The notes below the pieces were generated by a model. The model had not been told where the DNA came from and searched no databases. It saw only the letters and a list, made by a program, of their open reading frames with translations. Source: QZLE01 sp033852135 (GTDB lineage: Bacteria > Pseudomonadota > Gammaproteobacteria > QZLD01). From it: a stretch of DNA of 64,000 bases. The position numbers and the translations under genes are program-made. The stretch lies in assembly GCA_033852135.1 (NCBI GenBank), contig JAWSVB010000010.1:186001-250000 (forward strand), in the 5' to 3' direction. Every line of letters starts with the position of its first letter. Position 1 is the stretch's first letter. Below, one piece after another: positions 26,545-33,393 of the stretch.

Positions 26545-26988
26545 CTAGTGTTGATCTTTGGGTGAATTAGAAATTATCCAGAACCTATCATCAAAATACT
26601 TTTCTAAGCATGGTTTTACATAATTCCAACTTAATCCACCACCCCCACATCCAGGGCGTGGAATAATAACTTTGCTCCAGCCATTTTTATTAACCATTGA
26701 AACCAATTCTTGGCAGGATTTCTCAATTATTTTTAGTTCAGGGTTCTCAAATGAACTGTTTTCTACCGGAAAGCTGATCAATCCATCAATTACTTCATAA
26801 ACCTGTATTCCACTTTCCAGAATCAGGGTTCCCAGTTTTTGAGGGAGATCAGGAAAACGGTCTTTAGCTTGTCTAGCACAACCCCTTGGCATTGAGCATT
26901 TGCCTTTTTTGCTAACAGCACCTGCTGTTGTTATAACAACAGGATGTTTACCAAAGTAATCCCAGATATTTCCCGTTATTTCATTCAT
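26545..26988 (-). CDS. Macro-domain protein (ADP-ribose binding)
   Basis: 147 residues from the ATG at 26988 (a TTG lies two codons upstream). The fold signature is clear: ITGNIWDY, VVITTAGAV, SMPRGCARQAK and IIPRPGCGGGGLSW, the last being the ADP-ribose phosphate loop. Small proteins of this type bind ADP-ribose or remove it from targets. The gene is on the minus strand, opposite to the operons around it. It starts close to a degenerate attC-like sequence, as a gene in a cassette array would. Possible roles include reversing toxin- or phage-related ADP-ribosylation; the substrate cannot be read from sequence. Confidence 0.82.
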   Translation of the reverse strand: MNEITGNIWDYFGKHPVVITTAGAVSKKGKCSMPRGCARQAKDRFPDLPQKLGTLILESGIQVYEVIDGLISFPVENSSFENPELKIIEKSCQELVSMVNKNGWSKVIIPRPGCGGGGLSWNYVKPCLEKYFDDRFWIISNSPKDQH

Positions 26989-27000
26989 TTGCAATTACCA

Positions 27001-27062
27001 AAAAAAGTTAAAGAAGATTTTAGTTTAGACCGAAGGTGCGATTGTTGATTGCGATGTTATGG
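27001..27062 (-). other. Degenerate attC-like site
   Basis: On the minus strand it begins CCATAACATCGCAATCAAC and continues with ATCGCACCTTCGG, clearly related to the sites at 28047 and 27484. The far end (GCGTTATGC) is missing. It lies just upstream of the macro-domain gene. Confidence 0.5.
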
Positions 27063-27483
27063 AACACAACTTCTAACAATGAGCGAACATGATAGATGCT
27101 TTGTATTAGCAACTGGGTAACGCCACAATCAAATGAAAATCCAGTTTACAATAAAACTAGAACGAAGGCACGTTGGCCTTAAAAGATAAGGAAAACAAAT
27201 CAGAGCTTAAGCTTGCAATCCCTTTTAACCCATCTGATAAAGTGCCTATCAACAACTGGTAATGCTATGAATTGCCCTACTCCAACCCAAGCTGAGCATT
27301 GGGATGAGAACTTAAAAGCACAATTGGTGAAGTTGCCTGAGACAGATATTTTGAATTGTTCAGGCGCCTGAACAATTGAACTTGAGATTGCAAGATAAGC
27401 GATAGGAAAGTAAAGATGCTAAGGCAGTAATTTGAACTTGAATCTACGATTTAACCAACTAAAAGAGCTTTAAGATAAATGAT
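27063..27483. other. Non-coding stretch within the cassette region
   Basis: No ORF over 60 codons and no recognisable gene on either strand. It contains a second eroded attC-like piece (about 27115-27185; TAACGCCACAATCAA then GAAGGCACGTTGG) and the perfect palindrome at 27354-27377. It is probably one or two decayed cassettes. Confidence 0.5.
27354..27377. promoter_or_regulatory. 24-bp perfect palindrome
   Basis: Arms AATTGTTCAGGC / GCCTGAACAATT with no spacer. A further TTG/GAA flank pairs with one mismatch. It could be a dimeric regulator's operator, a recombinase site or a cruciform. No T tract follows, so it is not an ordinary terminator. Confidence 0.5.
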
Positions 27484-27560
27484 GCATAATGCCCGCGATA
27501 ACCGCTTGCGGTTTGAAGTCCAGTGCGTGAAATGCACGATGGTTGATTGCATTGTTAGGC
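27484..27560 (-). other. attC-like recombination site (site B)
   Basis: 77 bp. On the minus strand it starts with GCCTAAC, a perfect RYYYAAC box, and ends ATTATGC, a one-base-off core site (GTTRRRY expected). Outer arms AACAATGCAATCAACC and GGTTATCGCGGGCATT pair imperfectly, and inner hairpins (GTGCatttcacGCAC, AAACCGcaagCGGTT) complete the fold. It lies 3 bp after the stop of the 155-residue gene, the normal place for attC. Confidence 0.72.
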
Positions 27561-27563
27561 TTA

Positions 27564-28031
27564 TTAAGTAACATAATTTATTTGACCGTTATCGGATATA
27601 AAACCAAAACCCGTAATTACTCCGCTACTACACCAACCGGGTAAAACATATTTACAGTCCCATTTTATTGGAAAGACATCCAAACGCTCAAGGCCTAAAG
27701 CATTATAAAAAGACCTCAAATACAATTCATCAGGCGCACTCATACCTTCCCAAAAATTAAACTTTTGTTCACCTACGAATATTAATGGTTGGCTATCAGG
27801 GAGTTCTTCCTCTGGGCAAACATATCCACAAAGGGTTTTACCATTAGCTAACTTAAACTCAGCAATAGCAACATACATCGACATAGTTTGAGAAAGTTCT
27901 TGTTCAGTCCCACTTTGAACAGACGCTTCATCTATTGCTCCGTCATCATCTTCAGAGAGGTATATCCACAGTGGATAATCCTTAAGATCACTTTCAGTTA
28001 GATCATATACTTGTTTAACCACCTTTTTCAT
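27564..28031 (-). CDS. Hypothetical cassette protein
   Basis: 155 residues from an ATG with AGGA 7 bp upstream. I do not recognise the family. It is acidic, has no membrane helix or signal peptide, and contains a central strand-rich part (KTLCGYVCPEEELPDSQPLIF) and a C-terminal part (KYVLPGWCSSGVITGFGFI). Its start is 15 bp after one attC-like site and its stop is 3 bp before another. That spacing is tight and typical of a mobile gene cassette. Immunity or stress roles are common for such genes, but nothing here shows one. Confidence 0.72.
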   Translation of the reverse strand: MKKVVKQVYDLTESDLKDYPLWIYLSEDDDGAIDEASVQSGTEQELSQTMSMYVAIAEFKLANGKTLCGYVCPEEELPDSQPLIFVGEQKFNFWEGMSAPDELYLRSFYNALGLERLDVFPIKWDCKYVLPGWCSSGVITGFGFISDNGQINYVT

Positions 28032-28046
28032 CGGTATATCCTATAA

Positions 28047-28131
28047 GCATAACGCCCGCAATAACCGGCGAAAACCACTTGCGGTTTTGAGTCCAGTGCC
28101 GAAGGCACGATGGTTGATGGCGATGTTAGTT
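28047..28131 (-). other. attC-like recombination site (site A)
   Basis: 85 bp. On the minus strand it starts AACTAAC and ends GCGGGCGTTATGC. Outer arms (TAACATCGCCATCAACC / GGTTATTGCGGGCGTTA) pair imperfectly. Two inner perfect hairpins (GTGCCttcgGGCAC-like and AAAACCgcaagtGGTTTT) complete the fold. The TAA stop of the upstream DUF4262 gene lies within its first box. Site B shares most of its internal sequence. Confidence 0.78.
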
Positions 28132-28572
28132 TTCATACAGTTGAGGTATAAACCATGTATAGTCTTCTGGTGCACCTGAATCCCAGGGCCATACACCAGA
28201 TGTGCTTGGATATATTAGCTGCAGTACTTTGAAAGAATCGCCTTTATAAAGCCATTTTGCCCAACCAAAATATTCTTGATAGTGCTTTTTTTCAACTTCT
28301 TTAAATGTTACTTCAAATTCATCAAGGAACCCAGAATAGTATTTGTTTGCTTCAAATACTACACCTGATTTTACTCTGTTGTTATATTCATTAATCAGCC
28401 AGTGAGCTATTTCATGGTTGAGACCGGTGATTATTATTTCTGGTTGGTTTGTATTTTTTTCGATGCCAATAGAATAGGAAAACCTAGGGTATTGGTCTTC
28501 TTCCATTATATGAATGATATGGCAGCCATATTCTTTTATATCACTTAATGCTCTTTCTTCGTTTTTATCCAT
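28126..28572 (-). CDS. DUF4262 domain protein
   Basis: 148 residues, the full length of a DUF4262 domain: EYGCHIIHIMEEDQYPRFSY, IGIEKNTNQPEIIITGL, the acid-His motif NHEIAHWLI, then HYQEYFGWAKWLYKG and LQLIYPSTSGVWPWDSG near the end. The domain is widespread in bacteria and has no known biochemical role. AAGG lies 7 bp before the ATG. Its stop codon overlaps an attC-like site, so it is read as the first cassette of a minus-strand array. Confidence 0.85.
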   Translation of the reverse strand: MDKNEERALSDIKEYGCHIIHIMEEDQYPRFSYSIGIEKNTNQPEIIITGLNHEIAHWLINEYNNRVKSGVVFEANKYYSGFLDEFEVTFKEVEKKHYQEYFGWAKWLYKGDSFKVLQLIYPSTSGVWPWDSGAPEDYTWFIPQLYEN

Positions 28573-28600
28573 GAGCTACCTTTTGAAAACTAACTTGTAT

Positions 28601-28635
28601 TAGACGTCGACGTTATACGTCGAAAACGACGTCTA
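28601..28635. repeat. Strong hairpin upstream of the DUF4262 gene
   Basis: TAGACGTCG (28601-28609) pairs perfectly with CGACGTCTA (28627-28635). A competing inner stem ACGTCG-AAAA-CGACGT occupies 28617-28632. It lies 30 bp upstream of the minus-strand gene start, at the edge of the cassette region. The rest of the gap to truA (28636-28864) is AT-rich and shows nothing I can name beyond space for the truA promoter. Confidence 0.6.
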
Positions 28636-28864
28636 GACCCTAAAATAATTTATTATTGACGATTTTTTATCGACACTCACTGAATTTACCCCTTAAGTAC
28701 GAGTATTACAATTTATGTGTCATATTTCTAGTAACCTAATTATTTTGGTAGGTTATGGGGTAGCTATCTATTTTGATCTTTAATATCTCTTTACCACATA
28801 TTAAATTAATTATTCAAAATTTTGCTTACCAGTAAAATCAATTTATAATTCTCCCTCTTAAAAA

Positions 28865-29659
28865 ATGAGCATAATTATGAAACTCGCAGCATGCGTTGAA
28901 TATGATGGAACTGATTTCCACGGTTGGCAAACCCAAAATTGTGGGTGCCGCACTGTGCAAAGCGAGGTTGAGGCTGCACTGTCTATAGTTGCAAATTCAC
29001 CTGTTTCAATAACATGTTCTGGCAGAACTGATGCTGGAGTTCATGGTTATGGTCAAATCATTCACTTTGAGACCGAAGCGGTAAGAAATGAACGCAGTTG
29101 GATATTAGGGGTAAATTCAAATTTACCGCGCGATATTGGAGTTTCATGGGTTAAACCTGTTAAAGAAGATTTTAATGCACGTTTTACTGCGTTGTCGCGT
29201 CGTTACCGTTATGTGATTTATCAGTCTATGGTAAGGCCAGCAATTTTACGCAGCAAAGTAGCATGGAGTCTTAGAAATTTAGATGCCGATGCAATGCATG
29301 AAGCTGCGCAAGTTTTAATTGGTGAGAAGGATTTTTCTAGTTTTCGCGCCGCTGGATGCCAAGCTTCCCACCCAAGACGTGAAGTACAATTTGTTAATGT
29401 AAGCTCTGCAGGTGATTTTACTTATATCGATATTCAGGCCAACGCTTTTTTACACCACATGGTGCGTAATATTGCAGGTGTTCTGATGAAGGTTGGTGAT
29501 GGGAGAAAGAGTATTGGTTGGGTTAAAGAGGTATTAGATGCTAAGTGTAGGACAGCTGCTGATATTACTGCTCCAGCTCAAGGGCTTTATTTTGTTTCGG
29601 TAAAATACCCGGAGGAATACTCTATCCCTGAGTCTCCACTGCGGACTATATATAGTTAA
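28865..29659 (+). CDS. truA: tRNA pseudouridine(38-40) synthase TruA
   Basis: 264 residues, normal TruA length. The catalytic aspartate is Asp56 in CSGRTDAGVHGYGQ. The second half has RRYRYVIY, DFSSFRAAGCQA and FLHHMVRNIAGVLMKVGDG, all TruA landmarks. It isomerises uridines 38-40 in the anticodon arm of many tRNAs. In-frame ATGs at 28865 and 28877 are both possible starts. Its stop overlaps that of the convergent Sel1-like gene. Confidence 0.96.
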   Translation: MSIIMKLAACVEYDGTDFHGWQTQNCGCRTVQSEVEAALSIVANSPVSITCSGRTDAGVHGYGQIIHFETEAVRNERSWILGVNSNLPRDIGVSWVKPVKEDFNARFTALSRRYRYVIYQSMVRPAILRSKVAWSLRNLDADAMHEAAQVLIGEKDFSSFRAAGCQASHPRREVQFVNVSSAGDFTYIDIQANAFLHHMVRNIAGVLMKVGDGRKSIGWVKEVLDAKCRTAADITAPAQGLYFVSVKYPEEYSIPESPLRTIYS

Positions 29660-29940
29660 ACTGTTCTTCTTTTAACACATTCAAACCAGTAATCAGCTAA
29701 CTTATCATTGTGCGGTACACCGTGCCCGGTTTGATACATTCTTGCTAATAGCAGCTGAGCAGGGGAGAACCCTTCTATTGCTGACATTCGATAGTAGAAC
29801 GCAGCCTTATCAATATCTTCATCATAAACTGCATATTTCTCAATCCGCTTTGCTATCTCATAATTTGTTTTACCAGAACTAATCTCAACCTGATTGCTTC
29901 CTGATAGGTGCTCTTCGATAAATGCTGTTACTAATGTCAT
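29656..29940 (-). CDS. Short Sel1-repeat protein
   Basis: 94 residues from the ATG at 29940, chosen because AAGGAG lies 6 bp upstream; the open frame extends 26 codons further but without an RBS. Residues 45-90 form about one and a half Sel1/TPR-like repeats (DIDKAAFYYRMSAIEGFSPA and LARMYQTGHGV), the kind used in protein-protein contacts. It is short for the family, with no signal peptide or membrane helix. Convergent with truA. Confidence 0.7.
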   Translation of the reverse strand: MTLVTAFIEEHLSGSNQVEISSGKTNYEIAKRIEKYAVYDEDIDKAAFYYRMSAIEGFSPAQLLLARMYQTGHGVPHNDKLADYWFECVKRRTV

Positions 29941-30111
29941 CTCTTTCTCCTTTGGGCACATATTGTGGAGTACATAACCATGCGTAGCATGGAGTATGCC
30001 AATGATCTGCGAAGGCATTGTTTATAAGGTTCTGCTAATATATAGCGGGAGATGAATTCAAAACTTTAATAGATATTTAAAATAAATAGTTGTTTTTTTG
30101 ACGCAGGAGTT

Positions 30112-30651
30112 TTATTTGTGTTTTGCAGTACGTTTCTTAAGCCTGATTTCACGACGGTTTTTCCAATGGCGAATGATATGGGCGCGCCAGATAAGCTTAA
30201 TTGCGAAATAAGAAACTGTTGCAAAGAATAATCCGGAAAGAATAGAGCCAAGATAAAGTGGCTTCCAGATTTCAATAAGCTGGGTTGTAAACCATTCAGA
30301 GGTTAGCTCAATGCTAAATTCACTTGGCGGCACCCCTAATATCCATGCACCTAGTTTATAGGTTGGGTAAAAAATTGGTAACCAAGTGATAGGGTTAGAT
30401 ATCCAAACCAAAGCAACAGATAACGGCATATTCATTCTAAAAATCAAAGCAAGTACTGCGGCTAGCCCCATCTGAAAAGGCATAGGCATAAATGCCGCGA
30501 ATACTCCGATCCAAAATGCTCCTGCAACAGAATGACGATTTAGATGCCAAAGGTTTTGGTCATAGATTCGTTCTCCAAGAAAATCTAATTTTCCATGCTT
30601 TCTAAACTCATGTGGTTTAGGCAGGTATTTTTTTAAGAAATTTCTCGGCAT
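30112..30651 (-). CDS. DUF2062 membrane protein
   Basis: 179 residues with the DUF2062 pattern: N-terminal PKPHEFRKHGKLDFLGE, then RHSVAGAFWIGVFAAFMPMP and ISNPITWLPIFYPTYKLG. Three or four membrane helices, with a basic C-terminus (KKRTAKHK). Function unknown; it often lies near comEC in gammaproteobacteria, and here it is divergent from comEC across 132 bp that must hold both promoters. Confidence 0.9.
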   Translation of the reverse strand: MPRNFLKKYLPKPHEFRKHGKLDFLGERIYDQNLWHLNRHSVAGAFWIGVFAAFMPMPFQMGLAAVLALIFRMNMPLSVALVWISNPITWLPIFYPTYKLGAWILGVPPSEFSIELTSEWFTTQLIEIWKPLYLGSILSGLFFATVSYFAIKLIWRAHIIRHWKNRREIRLKKRTAKHK

Positions 30652-30783
30652 TAATTTTTCTTTATTAGATTTAGGGTATATCGTCTATACGGGCTAGTTG
30701 CACATTTTAGAGTAGAGAGAATAATCATCAAGCTATATTTTGATTATAGAATGATTTACTATTTTTATTAGAAATTAAAAAAT

Positions 30784-33138
30784 ATGGGGAAAGAGATGGC
30801 CGCGCTATCATTTTTAGCGGGTACTGCAATGCTATTGTTCATGCCTGAACTGCCAAATGTCAGTTTGCTAGTGGCTTTGATGATAAGTGCAGCAATTATT
30901 TTCATAAGCGCTAAAAAACTTCCACAAAAAATTATATTGCGGTGTGCAGCAGCATTTATCATTGGTTTTTCTTGGTGCAGTATTAATACTTGGCAGGTGC
31001 AAAAATCTATTCTTGATTCAAAATATGAAGGGAAAGATTTAACTATCACAGGGGTGATTAACTCAGTTCCAGAGTTAAAAACAACACGTACCAAAACAGG
31101 AAAAATAATATCTAAAGCAAAATTTAGATTAATGGTTGAAAGTGCTATAGCTGAAAATAATCTAATCATTAAAAACTTTAATATTGTGCAGTTATCTTGG
31201 TTCAACCTACGGCAAGAGATTGCAGCAGGTCAACGCTGGACTTTAAAGGTAAGGCTGAAAAAACCACATGGGTTTGCCAATGTGGGTGGGTTTGATTACG
31301 AGAAATGGCTGTTTAGTAATCGCATTGGTGCCACCGGTTATGTGAAAAAAGACTCTGATAACAAACTAGTTGATAACTTAACCCTATATGGTTGGGATGA
31401 TATGTTGCGTGAAATAGTCATTAAACATTTACGTAAACATCTACCCGATAGTGATTTTAATGGAATTATCATTGCCCTAGCTACGGGCGAGCGTTCAGAT
31501 ATCTCTAAAAGTCAGTGGAATGGATTATTAACAAGCGGTACTAATCATCTAGTAGCAATTTCAGGTCTGCATATTGGTTTAATAGCTGCCCTGGCATTCT
31601 TTTGTATTAGATATGCTTGGGGAAGTAATTTATTGTTGGCTAATAAGGTTGCGCCAATCTATATAGCAGCATCTGCGGCGATTGTTGCAAGCTTTATCTA
31701 TGCAGCATTAGCGGGATTTTCAGTTCCTACTCAACGTGCATTGGTTATGGTAATTATATTTATGGGGGGAATATTGTTAAAAAAACATACCACCTCTGAA
31801 CACACTTTATCAGTTGCTCTGGTTTGCGTTTTATTTATAGAGCCGCTATCAGTATTGATGCCGGGTTTTTGGTTATCTTTTCTAGCAGTAGTAATAATTC
31901 TATATGCAATCAGGGTTGGTGGTAGTAAAACTGAATGGCACAACAGATTACGACAGTGGATAGTGGTACAAGGCTTTATCGCGCTAGGCTTGGCACCTCT
32001 AACATTAATCTTTTTTGATCGCGTTTCATTGGTATCCCCTCTAGTTAATCTTATCGCGGTTCCGCTATTTAGCTTTATCATTGTGCCACTTGTTTTTCTC
32101 GCTATGTTACTTATTGCATTTTCTCCTACATTAGCAGCGTATCTATTTAAGGTGGTGCAATGGGTACTTGAGCTATTTTGGTGTTTTATAGAGTTAACCA
32201 CCAAGTTTGATTACGCAACCTTCTCCTGTTCCCGCTTGTTGTCGATTGCAATCCTGTTAGCTGCGATAGCAGTAATCATGACCATCTACTTTAAAAAGAA
32301 AAGATGCCTATTGCTAGTTCCGCTCTCGACACTGTTAATTGCTATGTCCGTAGATGGACTAGATACCGGTGAATTTAGAATCGATTTCCTTGATGTAGGG
32401 CAGGGAAGTTCAATGGTTATCAGAACAGCTAATCATACCTTAATCTATGATACCGGACCGAATAGAGGCTTAGATACTGGCGATAGTGTAGTTGTCCCAT
32501 ACCTCGCAGCACTAGGAATCGATAGGATAGATAAAATGGTGATCTCACATGCTGATAATGACCATGCAGGTGGCGCCCAAGCAATTCTTGCTGCAGTTGA
32601 GGTTGATGAGTTAATCGTAGGTGAAAACCTCAAGCGTGCTGAACATAAATCCAGCTTCTGCAGAAGTGGTCAGGGTTGGCAATGGGATGGGGTTGAGCTT
32701 GAGTTTATCTATCCATTTAAAACCAGGGGTGGAAATGATGCATCATGTGTTTTACTGGTTAACTCTAAAAATGGAAGGCTATTATTAACTGGTGACATAT
32801 CTAAAGCAGCAGAAAAACGTATTATAAACAGGTTAAAACATAGAAACCTCGATGTTGATATCGTTGCAGTACCTCATCATGGCAGCAAAGGCTCATCATC
32901 AGAGAAATTCGTAAGCGCAATAAAATCAGAATATGCAGTGGTCTCGTCAGGTTATCGTAACCGTTACAAATTTCCTAAACCCAAGGTGGTAGATACCTAT
33001 ATTGAGGCTGGTGCAGAAGTAGTGAATACTGCAAACTCGGGGATGGTATCTTTTGTGATTAGTGAAGATGGGGTATCGCAGCCAATGCTATATCGCGAAG
33101 ATAATAAGAAAGTGTGGATGGCGGTGAGGCCGGAATAA
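30784..33138 (+). CDS. comEC: DNA internalisation protein ComEC/Rec2
   Basis: 784 residues. Two N-terminal helices, the DUF4131 region (to about 190; KKPHGFANVGGFDYEKWL), the polytopic Competence domain (about 215-500; SGTNHLVAISGLHIGLIA) and a C-terminal metallo-beta-lactamase-like domain (about 530-780; DVGQGSSMVI, SHADNDHAGG, PHHGSKGS). It forms the inner-membrane channel for single-stranded DNA during natural transformation, and the C-terminal domain may act as the nuclease. No other competence gene is in the window. Confidence 0.95.
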   Translation: MGKEMAALSFLAGTAMLLFMPELPNVSLLVALMISAAIIFISAKKLPQKIILRCAAAFIIGFSWCSINTWQVQKSILDSKYEGKDLTITGVINSVPELKTTRTKTGKIISKAKFRLMVESAIAENNLIIKNFNIVQLSWFNLRQEIAAGQRWTLKVRLKKPHGFANVGGFDYEKWLFSNRIGATGYVKKDSDNKLVDNLTLYGWDDMLREIVIKHLRKHLPDSDFNGIIIALATGERSDISKSQWNGLLTSGTNHLVAISGLHIGLIAALAFFCIRYAWGSNLLLANKVAPIYIAASAAIVASFIYAALAGFSVPTQRALVMVIIFMGGILLKKHTTSEHTLSVALVCVLFIEPLSVLMPGFWLSFLAVVIILYAIRVGGSKTEWHNRLRQWIVVQGFIALGLAPLTLIFFDRVSLVSPLVNLIAVPLFSFIIVPLVFLAMLLIAFSPTLAAYLFKVVQWVLELFWCFIELTTKFDYATFSCSRLLSIAILLAAIAVIMTIYFKKKRCLLLVPLSTLLIAMSVDGLDTGEFRIDFLDVGQGSSMVIRTANHTLIYDTGPNRGLDTGDSVVVPYLAALGIDRIDKMVISHADNDHAGGAQAILAAVEVDELIVGENLKRAEHKSSFCRSGQGWQWDGVELEFIYPFKTRGGNDASCVLLVNSKNGRLLLTGDISKAAEKRIINRLKHRNLDVDIVAVPHHGSKGSSSEKFVSAIKSEYAVVSSGYRNRYKFPKPKVVDTYIEAGAEVVNTANSGMVSFVISEDGVSQPMLYREDNKKVWMAVRPE

Positions 33139-33140
33139 AA

Positions 33141-33311
33141 ATGAAAGCTATATTGATAACACTATTAACAATATTTTTATTGGCCAATATTTCATACTTT
33201 GGCTTTTTATATCTTGCTCATAATGGCAGTAGATTTTTTTTACAAATAGATAGTTGTTTAGATAATGGTGGGGTGTGGGATTATGAGAGTTCTCTTTGTA
33301 GGAAGAATTAG
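33141..33311 (+). CDS. Small membrane-anchored protein with CLDxGGxW motif
   Basis: 56 residues from the ATG at 33141, two bases after the comEC stop. One N-terminal hydrophobic helix is followed by a short exposed tail with DSCLDNGGVWDYESSLC. The pattern (cysteine, Leu-Asp, Gly-Gly, Trp, second cysteine) recurs in small uncharacterised proteobacterial proteins, and the two cysteines could form a disulfide outside the membrane. Likely co-transcribed with comEC. Function unknown. Confidence 0.65.
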   Translation: MKAILITLLTIFLLANISYFGFLYLAHNGSRFFLQIDSCLDNGGVWDYESSLCRKN

Positions 33312-33329
33312 AGTTACAGATTGATTCAT

Positions 33330-33365
33330 AAAAAAAACCGGCACTCTTTTGAAAAAAAGCACCGG
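33330..33365 (-). terminator. Rho-independent terminator of ettA
   Basis: On the minus strand a 12-bp stem with three wobble pairs, starting CCGGTGCTTTTT and closing AAAGAGTGCCGG, is followed by eight T. It lies 28 bp after the ettA stop. Confidence 0.82.
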
Positions 33366-33393
33366 CATTTATTAACCAATAAAACTACAATAA

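Noticed and set aside
28585..28620. Short attC candidate (TAAC...GTTA) at the hairpin before the DUF4262 gene
   Set aside because: Only the four-base ends can pair and the internal sequence does not resemble the other sites, so I list it only as a hairpin.
31731..32204. Minus-strand ORF (157 codons) inside comEC
   Set aside because: It is antisense to a polytopic region, has no RBS and no recognisable domain; the comEC frame is certain.
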